A DNA stretch of 64,000 bases from Desmonostoc muscorum FACHB-395. GTDB lineage: Bacteria; Cyanobacteriota; Cyanobacteriia; Cyanobacteriales; Nostocaceae. The translations under genes and the position numbers were made by a program. Positions 57,023-64,000 of this stretch are shown one piece after another. Below the pieces are notes generated by a model. The model saw only the letters and a program-made list of their open reading frames with translations, did no database searches and was not told the DNA's origin. Every line of letters starts with the position of its first letter. Positions within the stretch are counted from its first letter, which is position 1. The DNA lies in contig NZ_JACJSF010000011.1 in the NCBI RefSeq assembly GCF_014698035.1, positions 103,144 through 167,143 of the forward strand, given 5' to 3'.

Positions 57023-57214
57023 TTAAAAGGTATTAGTGAAGAATTATACGAATTATGTGTGAAGATGCGTCAAATTATATGAGCAACGAACCGCAAAGGA
57101 CGCAAAGGACACAAAGGAAGAAAGAAAACTTGGTGTAGCCTCACAAAGAATTGGTATTGGGAATTAGAACTTAAAATCATAATTACTAGACTAATAACTT
57201 ATAACTCCTAATTT

Positions 57215-58408
57215 TTAACTAATTTTGCAAAAACTTTGAATGGCCTCAACTAATTGGTCGATTTCTGATTCTAAAGTCAGGTAATGGATGGTGGCACGTA
57301 TACAGCTAGGATCGGCAATTGTTCTAGTTAATATATTTTGTGAGTCTAGAAATTGTACTAACTTGAGATTAGCTTGGGGCTGATTATTTACAAGTTGGAA
57401 TGAGACTATACCGCTTTCAGGTGGGGAAGTTCGCAAACATTTAACTTCGGGTAACGCTACTAAGCGCTGCCAAAGATAGCCACTGTTTTGGCAAATTTGC
57501 TCGTAACGTTCCTGTGAAGTTCCCCATTGCTGATGAATTGCGATCGCTTCCTTTAACCCAACATACAACGGATAAGCTAATGTAGACACTTCATACCGTC
57601 GCCCATCGGGAAGCCAGTCCACAGGCTGAGATTGACTATCTACAACAATGCCATTCAAGCCAATAAACGTAGGCTTCAGGCTTTCTCGTGCTTCTGGACG
57701 GACATACAAACCACCAGCACCCGCAGGGCCACATAACCATTTGTGACCAGTGAAAGCATAAAAATCTACACCCAATTCTGTTAAGTTTAAAGGCAATAAA
57801 CCAACAGATTGGGCAGCATCTATCAACAAGAAAGAATTATTATTTCTGCATACTTCGGCAATTTTATCAAGTGGTAAAACTTGACCAGTATTCCAGAAAA
57901 CATGACTTAATATTACAAGACGGGTATTAGGACGTAAGTGCTGGGCAATAACTTGTACAGGATCGCCCTCATTTAAAGTCGCCTTCAGAGGACAGGTGGT
58001 AACTTCTACCGCAAATCTCCGCGCAATTTCCTGTGTGGTGGCAATCACGCCTGGATGTTCGCAGTCTGAGAGCAGTATATGGTCGCCAGAATGCCAGTCG
58101 ATGCCCCACATAGCGATATTACAGCCAACTGTGACATTCTGGGTAAGGCTAATTGTTTCACTTGGTGCATTTAACTCTGAAGCGATCGCAACTCTAGCGG
58201 CTTGAGTTTGCGGCGCTATCCAGCGATACGCCTCATTACCAAAGGGGCCTATTTGCTGAACATAAGCCTGAGTTTCGGTCATAGCATCCATTGCCCTTTG
58301 GGGCATTGGCCCTTGTCCCCCATAATTGAAATAAGTCTTATTCGCTAAAGCGGGAAATTGCTCTCGATGGCTTTGCAGCTTGGTTTGGGCGACAGAAAGA
58401 CTAGTCAT
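57215..58408 (-). CDS. PLP-dependent aminotransferase class V, cysteine/cystine lyase-like
   Basis: 397 residues, fold-type I PLP enzyme. PLP lysine K223 in TGHKWLCGPAG, D197 in LIDAAQ, and H118 in CEHPG stack the cofactor. The GHKWLCGPAGAGGLYV site resembles the cyanobacterial cystine C-S lyase C-DES of the NifS/CsdB relatives rather than the cysteine desulfurase active site, as a nearby catalytic Cys loop is not evident. Possible role: release of sulfur for Fe-S clusters or amino-acid breakdown. Cytosolic single unit. Confidence 0.85.
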   Translation of the reverse strand: MTSLSVAQTKLQSHREQFPALANKTYFNYGGQGPMPQRAMDAMTETQAYVQQIGPFGNEAYRWIAPQTQAARVAIASELNAPSETISLTQNVTVGCNIAMWGIDWHSGDHILLSDCEHPGVIATTQEIARRFAVEVTTCPLKATLNEGDPVQVIAQHLRPNTRLVILSHVFWNTGQVLPLDKIAEVCRNNNSFLLIDAAQSVGLLPLNLTELGVDFYAFTGHKWLCGPAGAGGLYVRPEARESLKPTFIGLNGIVVDSQSQPVDWLPDGRRYEVSTLAYPLYVGLKEAIAIHQQWGTSQERYEQICQNSGYLWQRLVALPEVKCLRTSPPESGIVSFQLVNNQPQANLKLVQFLDSQNILTRTIADPSCIRATIHYLTLESEIDQLVEAIQSFCKIS

Positions 58409-58504
58409 AATTTCTAAGGGATATCTGTTGTTTACAGGCTATTGATACTTAGTAGCAATGGTAAAAATAGGGATGAGATTAATTTAAGCGATCACAGCCA
58501 AATC

Positions 58505-58963
58505 TTATCTTGTAATCAGTAACGATAAATGCTCTTTGACTTTTTTTCCTAAATTCTGCGCTGTTTGAGGCGTAATTAGATGGTGTTTGAATTCTGATGC
58601 ATGAAGCCACGGGGTACTTTGGCGATCAGGATCAGACTCATAGCGTGGGAAGAGATGCCAATGAATATGTGGTTCACTATTGCCATAACAGGCATAATTC
58701 ATTTTCCACGGACTAAAAGCATTAACGATCGCTTGTCCTGCCAGCATCACCTCTTGAAATAAGGCAGACTGGATAGGTGGAGCAAGTTCATGCAACTCTC
58801 TAATATGTTTTTTTTGAAGAATCAGGGAGTATCCGCAATGAAATTGATGATCGCCAATCACAAAGATTGAATGCTCAAATTCATGGATGAAGTAAGGATT
58901 TTTACCGCTTCTCCAGAGTGTGACACGCTCACAGATGAGGCATGGCTCATGTTGTTCTGTCAT
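58505..58963 (-). CDS. HIT-family protein
   Basis: 152 residues with the histidine triad HIHWH at 99-103, followed by LFPR. CLICERV near the N-terminus may bind metal. HIT proteins hydrolyse or transfer nucleoside phosphates (for example Ap4A or AMP-amino acid). AAGGG precedes the ATG. Substrate unknown. Confidence 0.9.
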   Translation of the reverse strand: MTEQHEPCLICERVTLWRSGKNPYFIHEFEHSIFVIGDHQFHCGYSLILQKKHIRELHELAPPIQSALFQEVMLAGQAIVNAFSPWKMNYACYGNSEPHIHWHLFPRYESDPDRQSTPWLHASEFKHHLITPQTAQNLGKKVKEHLSLLITR

Positions 58964-59094
58964 ATACCCTTGTAATGATGGATAAAACTTGATTTTGTTA
59001 TTCTCCCTTATCTATCACCCAAGAAAAACGCAAATATTTAGCTGTTGACTGTATAGAATAAACGGCAAATCAGGTTGAGAAGCATTGGCGTAGT

Positions 59095-59170
59095 CCACCG
59101 TACCCCATAGGGGAAGCAAGCTACGCGTAGCGTCTGTCTACGACACGCTGCGCGAACGTAGAGAAGGTAT
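59095..59170. repeat. Dispersed composite repeat
   Basis: Combines TACCCCATAGGGGAAGCAAG with CTACGCGTAGCGTCTG and CGACACGCTGCGCGAACG, so it joins the families seen at 42186 and 1491. It lies about 70 bases before the nuclease gene. Confidence 0.8.
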
Positions 59171-59237
59171 CGCCACTTGCAAACTTTAGTTGTCTAAGTT
59201 ACTTCCACATAATACTAATTCTTGTTAACTTAAAAGA

Positions 59238-60698
59238 ATGCTAATTAATGCTGAACTCCTACTGCAATACCAACGCTGTAAACGCCGAACTTTTCTAGAT
59301 ATCCACGGTGACAAAAGTCAGCGCGATGCACCCAACGAGTTGCTGCGGAAACTGCAACAAGACAAAATCGCTCATCAGCTAAGTGCTTTGGCACAGATGA
59401 CCTACCACCAACCAGATTATTCTTATGGAAACTGGGAAAAGGCAGAGAAGGCAACTTTAGAATTGATGGAGCGTGGCGTTGAGTATATTTATAAAGGAGT
59501 CCTGTTAGCAAATTATTCTGACGAATATACCCTGCTAAGTCGGCCAAATTTACTTGTGAAACAGCCAGGACAGTCTCATTTTGGAGATTGGATGTATGTC
59601 CCAGCTAGTATTGAACTAGGTAAGCGCCCTAAGCAAGAATATCAGGTTGTCGCTGCATTTCATACTCAAGTCTTGGCAACAGTGCAGGGAGTTGTACCAG
59701 ATACTGCTTTGCTGATACTGCGAACCAAAAACAGCAACTATACGGTGGATTTGTTCAAATGGATTCCACGGATGCAGCAAATTCTAGAGGATTTTATTGA
59801 AGTTTTAGAGTTACCGAATCCGCCAGAGGTATTTATTTCTCGGCAAAAGTGCAATTTTTGCCATTGGTATAGTCAATGTTATGCGATCGCTCAATCTGAA
59901 AAACATCTCTCATTATTACCAGGCGTAACACCTCTTCGCTACACTCAACTCCAAGACGTAGCCATCACCACACTAGAATCTCTTGCTAATACCAGTCCCA
60001 GTACCTTAGAAAATCTAGTTGGTTTCGACCCGAAAGTAGCACCCAAGCTAGTAGTGCAAGCTCAATCTGCATTGGAAAAACGACCCCTAGTTTTACCTTA
60101 CCCACTACCAATAGAAGATATTACATTCACAGCACCCATAGAGCTTTACTTTGATATTGAGGCACAGCCAGACTTAGATTTAAATTATCTTTTGGGGGTT
60201 TTAGTCGTTGATAGACTTGCCAATACAGAACAGTTTTATTCGTTTTTAGCAGATAAACCAGAAGACGAAGAGTTAGTTTGGCAGCAATTTTTGGATTTAG
60301 TTTGGCAATATCCCGAAGCGCCAATTTATCATTTTTGTGTCTACGAGTTTGATACAGTCAAACGCCTAGCAAAGCTTTACAACACTCCCTACGCCTCAGT
60401 GCGCCCTGTACTGAATCGATTTGTGGATGTGTATGAACAATTAACCCAAAGTGTAGCATTACCTGTAGAAAGTTATGCCCTCAAAGCGATCGCGCGTTGG
60501 TTAGGATTTGAGTGGCGGGAAAAAGAAGCTAGTGGTGCCAAATGTATTTACTGGTACGATCAGTGGCTAGAAACAGGCGATCGCACCTTACTAGAAATTA
60601 TCCAAAGCTACAACGAAGATGACTGCCGCGCTACCCACAGAGTAAAAGACTGGCTTGTAAACTTTTTTCAGGACGAATATGGTTTGCGACTAGCTTAA
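59238..60698 (+). CDS. TM0106-family Cas4/RecB-like nuclease with DEDD exonuclease
   Basis: 486 residues. The N-terminal domain resembles the TM0106/Cas4 RecB-type nuclease with C14 in YQRCKR and C205, C208, C214 in CNFCHWYSQC, expected to hold an Fe-S cluster, and acidic/Lys residues (ASIELGKRP) near the catalytic site. The C-terminal half is an RNase H-like DEDD exonuclease (YprB): D306-x-E308 in YFDIEAQ, then CVYEFDTVKRL and YNEDDCRAT near 466. Typical partner helicases are absent here. It may trim DNA in repair or plasmid/phage control. Confidence 0.85.
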   Translation: MLINAELLLQYQRCKRRTFLDIHGDKSQRDAPNELLRKLQQDKIAHQLSALAQMTYHQPDYSYGNWEKAEKATLELMERGVEYIYKGVLLANYSDEYTLLSRPNLLVKQPGQSHFGDWMYVPASIELGKRPKQEYQVVAAFHTQVLATVQGVVPDTALLILRTKNSNYTVDLFKWIPRMQQILEDFIEVLELPNPPEVFISRQKCNFCHWYSQCYAIAQSEKHLSLLPGVTPLRYTQLQDVAITTLESLANTSPSTLENLVGFDPKVAPKLVVQAQSALEKRPLVLPYPLPIEDITFTAPIELYFDIEAQPDLDLNYLLGVLVVDRLANTEQFYSFLADKPEDEELVWQQFLDLVWQYPEAPIYHFCVYEFDTVKRLAKLYNTPYASVRPVLNRFVDVYEQLTQSVALPVESYALKAIARWLGFEWREKEASGAKCIYWYDQWLETGDRTLLEIIQSYNEDDCRATHRVKDWLVNFFQDEYGLRLA

Positions 60699-60829
60699 GT
60701 GATTTCGCATTTTATAAAGGTTTTCAATTTGTTGAAATATACCTTATTTTTAGCAGCGCACAGATATGTAGCGCTATATTCTTCAGCGTGATATCTTATT
60801 TGTAATTTTACATCCTAGCAAAAAACTCT

Positions 60830-62014
60830 ATGCAGCTAATTAAGAAAACCTTCGTAATTCCACGAATTATTTACTTATTTATCCCGATTCTAATTATCAG
60901 TTTTTTATTAACAAAATTACCATTAAGTGCTGTTGAAGTTAGTAGCATAGAGTTTATCGGTGAAGCTACTTTACCGAAAGGTTTAATCTTTAAGAAAACT
61001 GAGGTTGGAGGTTTATCTGGAATTACTTATGATGCAAAGAACAATCTTTATTATGCTATTTCTGATGACCGTGGACAAAAGGCTGCTGCCCGCTTCTACA
61101 CCCTAAAAATAGATTTAAGCAAGGGTTCTCTAAAAAAGAGTGGAGTTATTCCTGTAAATGTTACCACATTATTAAATGAAAACGATCAAACATTTCGCCC
61201 CAGTGAAACTGATACAGAAGGTATTGCATTAACTAATAAATCAACTATATTTATTTCTTCTGAAGGCGACGCTGCAAAACTAATTAATCCTTTTATTAAA
61301 GAATTCTCACTATCTTCTGGTAAAGAAATTACAACACTTCCCATCCCAAACAAATTTTTGCCAGATAAAGCTGGTAAACAAGGTATCCGCAACAATTTGG
61401 CTTTTGAAAGCCTCACCATCACACCTGATAAAAAGAATCTATTTACAGCCAGCGAAAATGCTCTCATTCAAGATGGTGTTGCCGCGAAACCTAACATCGG
61501 TAGTCCTTGCCGAATTTTGCAATACAACTTACTCAACGGCCAGCCAGAAAAGGAGTTTCTTTACCAGACAGAACCAGTTTCACCCTTTTTGAATCTGACT
61601 GGCAAATTTGCTAGTGGATTACCTGATTTACTTGCTCTCGATAATCAAGGGCATTTCCTAAGTTTAGAAAGGTCTTTTACTGGTTTAGGATTTGCTATTT
61701 CCCTGTTTCAGGTTTCTTTAGAACAAGCTGATGATATTCATCACATCGATAGTCTTTTAGCAATTGACTCCAAAAATATTAAACCAGTTCAGAAAAAACT
61801 ACTGTTAGATTTGAGAACCCTAGATGTACTGCTAGACAACATCGAAGGCTTAACTCTTGGCCCTAAACTACCCGATGGTCAACAATCATTAATTCTTGTG
61901 AGTGATAACAATTTTAACTCACTACAACGTACCCAGATACTAGCCTTTAAAATGAAAATTGAAACACCACTGATCAGATTATTACGCCGTTTACTGCCGA
62001 ATCTCAATCATTAA
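60830..62014 (+). CDS. Exported phytase-like/esterase-like beta-propeller protein
   Basis: 394 residues. A hydrophobic N-terminal segment (IIYLFIPILIISFLLT) is a signal peptide or anchor. The remainder matches the phytase-like PF13449 family: GLSGITYDAKNNLYYAISDD, TDTEGIALT, LAFESLTITPD, and NIEGLTLGPKLPDGQQSL then LVSDNNF. Members of this group are extracytoplasmic six-bladed propellers with phosphatase/esterase-like annotation; true activity is uncertain. It is 131 bp after the nuclease gene. Confidence 0.85.
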   Translation: MQLIKKTFVIPRIIYLFIPILIISFLLTKLPLSAVEVSSIEFIGEATLPKGLIFKKTEVGGLSGITYDAKNNLYYAISDDRGQKAAARFYTLKIDLSKGSLKKSGVIPVNVTTLLNENDQTFRPSETDTEGIALTNKSTIFISSEGDAAKLINPFIKEFSLSSGKEITTLPIPNKFLPDKAGKQGIRNNLAFESLTITPDKKNLFTASENALIQDGVAAKPNIGSPCRILQYNLLNGQPEKEFLYQTEPVSPFLNLTGKFASGLPDLLALDNQGHFLSLERSFTGLGFAISLFQVSLEQADDIHHIDSLLAIDSKNIKPVQKKLLLDLRTLDVLLDNIEGLTLGPKLPDGQQSLILVSDNNFNSLQRTQILAFKMKIETPLIRLLRRLLPNLNH

Positions 62015-62299
62015 CTTTACACAACCATCCCGCCTTTACTGCTATTTAGTTATTTCTGCTTATTCCTGTGTATTCACGGAATCTACTAGGTAACTTTATC
62101 TAGCCTATTCTTAGTTTACGTGTAATTTCTCAACCGTATTCCTTAATAAATATGTTACATAATGTTTAAGAAATTTTGCAGGCAGATTAACCGTAATGGC
62201 CGTATATTATTAATTTCCGACAAATTCTGATATTTTTAGATTTAAATTTAGTACTTAACTAGACTGATTAAACTAATTTGCCAAAAATATTTTTCATAA

Positions 62300-63955
62300 A
62301 TGATTTTTATGCCACAAAAAAAAATTGAGAATATGGTAGGGCAAAAAGCAGAATTAGACGATTATATCGGACAATTTTTAAATAATCGCTATTTAATCAG
62401 AGATTTGATCGGCAAAGGGGGGATGGGGAGAGTTTATTTAGCAGAAGATACTGCTAAAGGTGGTATGCCGATCGCAATCAAAATTTTATCACTCAGTTTG
62501 GCGAATCAGCAAATGTCCCAACGCTTTGCCAGAGAGATTTTTATTGGCGCTCAATTGGGTCGTAAAAGTAAACATATTGTTCGCATCTTAAGTTATGGCG
62601 TTACTGACGATAAAACCCCCTATTATGTAATGGAATACCTCCAAGGAAAAAATCTCAAACAAATCCTCAAAATTCAACCCTTAACAATATCGAAATTTTT
62701 GGAGATTTGTAATCAGATTTGTTTAGGCTTACAATGTGCCCATCAAGGTATTAGCCTCAAAGGAGAGATTTATCCTATTGTTCATAGAGATATAAAACCC
62801 GAAAATATATTTCTTAGTGAAGATAGTAAAGAAGGAGAAATTGTTAAAATACTCGATTTTGGCATCGCTAAATTTTTAACAGAACGAAGTGGGATGACCC
62901 TGACAGATTCTTTTATTGGCAGTTTACCTTACTGTTCTCCAGAACACATGGAAGGGCGCAAATTGCTAGATGTGCGCTCCGATATTTACAGTTTGGGAGT
63001 ATTAATGTTTGAGATGCTAACAGGAAAACATCCATTTCAGACAAAAAGTAACTCCTTTGGTACTTGGTATCAAGCGCATCGCTTTCAAATGCCACCTACA
63101 GTTGAAGAAGTGAATCCGCAAGTCAAAGTACCGCAGATATTAGAAAAACTATTGATGAGTTGTTTAGCGAAAGAAGTAAGCGATCGTCCGCAAAATATCA
63201 ACCAAATATTAGAAGGTTTAGAAAAGGTTAATAGTCAGATTAATGATGTTATTGCTAAGAATAGTAGTGACATTCTTAAAGCCTCACTTCCAGTTCAATT
63301 AGTACCGGCAACATTCTTGTCAGAACAAGAATGTTTGCAGAAAAATTGGCCTAAGAACAAACCAATTGGTGCAATTGGTTTTCCCCATTTATTACAAACT
63401 CCTCAAAGACCTATACCAACTTTTTGGGCAATGTTGCCCAAACAAGAGATTGCAAAATTTTTGAATAAAGTACACAGCACTGAATTTATTAGTAAAATTA
63501 ATGTATATCCGATGTTGTTGTGGGTAACAGTCCTATACGATGCCCAGCCTTCTATGACTAAGTGGCTACCTTATTTTCTAGATTTGAAAGATAATAAAGG
63601 GCAGAATATAGCACGTAGTTTAGCAGAGGTAGGCTACTATCATCTACTATTTTTTACCCTAGAAGAGCCAAATCGTTGCTCTCATGTAACAACCTTAAGT
63701 CTCACAGCTAATCAGCGTCAGCAACTTGTAGACTGGTTAGATATGAGTCAACGGTCAAATGAATTAATTTTGTCTAATCAAGCTAAAAATCTTCTAAAAA
63801 CAGAGTACGAAAAATTAAAATTAGACATTTTACAAAAGTTAGCCGCAGATCATAAAGCTGAGAAAGAAGGGTTAAAAAATTGGATGGATAAATTACTGGA
63901 GAATTCTGAAGTTTTCTACCCATTAAAAATCACTTTGGCTTCCTATCTACGCTAA
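62300..63955 (+). CDS. Ser/Thr protein kinase with unknown C-terminal domain
   Basis: 551 residues. The kinase domain (about 30-310) has the glycine loop GKGGMG at 38-43, K61, HRDIKPEN at 162-169 (D164) and DFG at 186-188, all intact. The C-terminal 240 residues are not transmembrane and contain a compact region (PIGAIGFPHLLQTPQ...LDLKD, about 350-480) then a coiled-coil tail (KLKLDILQKLAADHKAEKEG). Pkn2-type Hanks kinase, cytosolic, target unknown. Start could also be the ATG three codons in. Confidence 0.92.
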   Translation: MIFMPQKKIENMVGQKAELDDYIGQFLNNRYLIRDLIGKGGMGRVYLAEDTAKGGMPIAIKILSLSLANQQMSQRFAREIFIGAQLGRKSKHIVRILSYGVTDDKTPYYVMEYLQGKNLKQILKIQPLTISKFLEICNQICLGLQCAHQGISLKGEIYPIVHRDIKPENIFLSEDSKEGEIVKILDFGIAKFLTERSGMTLTDSFIGSLPYCSPEHMEGRKLLDVRSDIYSLGVLMFEMLTGKHPFQTKSNSFGTWYQAHRFQMPPTVEEVNPQVKVPQILEKLLMSCLAKEVSDRPQNINQILEGLEKVNSQINDVIAKNSSDILKASLPVQLVPATFLSEQECLQKNWPKNKPIGAIGFPHLLQTPQRPIPTFWAMLPKQEIAKFLNKVHSTEFISKINVYPMLLWVTVLYDAQPSMTKWLPYFLDLKDNKGQNIARSLAEVGYYHLLFFTLEEPNRCSHVTTLSLTANQRQQLVDWLDMSQRSNELILSNQAKNLLKTEYEKLKLDILQKLAADHKAEKEGLKNWMDKLLENSEVFYPLKITLASYLR

Positions 63956-64000
63956 CTTTTGTAACTTAATCAAGTTTTGCTTGAGTTAAGCAAGTTTTGC

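Overview
The window looks like chromosomal DNA of a filamentous, probably heterocyst-forming cyanobacterium of the Nostocales. The evidence is the very frequent HIP1 octamer GCGATCGC, many short tandem heptanucleotide repeats (STRRs) of the type known from Nostoc/Anabaena, a STRR hairpin inside the P12 arm of the RNase P RNA gene (described in heterocystous cyanobacteria), dispersed repeats of the GCGATGTCTACGACGGG type, and cyanobacterial markers such as Psb32, CIRCE-controlled groEL and a probable NdhP. No tRNA, rRNA, CRISPR array, prophage or intact insertion sequence was seen.

Layout. 1-8150 is mainly housekeeping: a duplicated CobA/BtuR-like P-loop protein, a WecA/TagO-like sugar-phosphate transferase, a solo groEL behind a perfect CIRCE operator, CorA, RNase P RNA and RNase III. 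8250-15140 holds a Gfo/Idh/MocA oxidoreductase, a repeat-rich gap (MITE-like element plus a 42-bp minisatellite), a secreted trypsin-like protease with an exported partner and a frameshifted third reading frame, an orphan sensor histidine kinase and a RibD-type reductase. 15325-24581 holds a FemAB-like acyltransferase, a DUF4346-type protein, Psb32, SurE, a GPH-family symporter, a phosphoribosyltransferase, a membrane protein and a type IA topoisomerase paralogue. 24582-26031 is a long gene-free stretch before the first RTX protein. 28300-36424 carries a Dus tRNA-modifying enzyme, a ribbon-helix-helix/TOBE fusion, a CBS-HEPN-like fusion, gene debris, an acireductone dioxygenase, a photolyase and two membrane proteins. 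37298-41460 has a PEP-CTERM protein and a second RTX protein built of five long repeats. 42261-49231 holds a Rieske protein, an SprT-like metalloprotease, a TspO-like protein, two overlapping small genes and a glycosyltransferase. 49559-63955 holds an NdhP-like small ORF, an MBL-fold gene broken by an in-frame TGA, small conserved proteins, Nif3, YjbQ, a GT28-like protein, a C-DES-like lyase, a HIT protein, a Cas4/RecB-like plus DEDD nuclease, a phytase-like protein and a Ser/Thr kinase.

Genes are mostly single units or short same-strand runs with few clear operons. Likely functional links are rnpB with rnc (RNA processing), protease with exported partner, and the two overlapping small genes at 47.3-47.9 kb. 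A recurring theme is repeats shaping genes: three coding sequences appear to carry in-frame peptides encoded by repeats, three genes start right behind STRR arrays, and six of ten convergent gene pairs have a palindrome between them. I found no clear new multi-gene defence or biosynthetic system. The best candidates for new biology are the CBS-HEPN protein, the RHH-TOBE protein, the repeat-insertion pattern and the TGA at a decayed HIP1 site.
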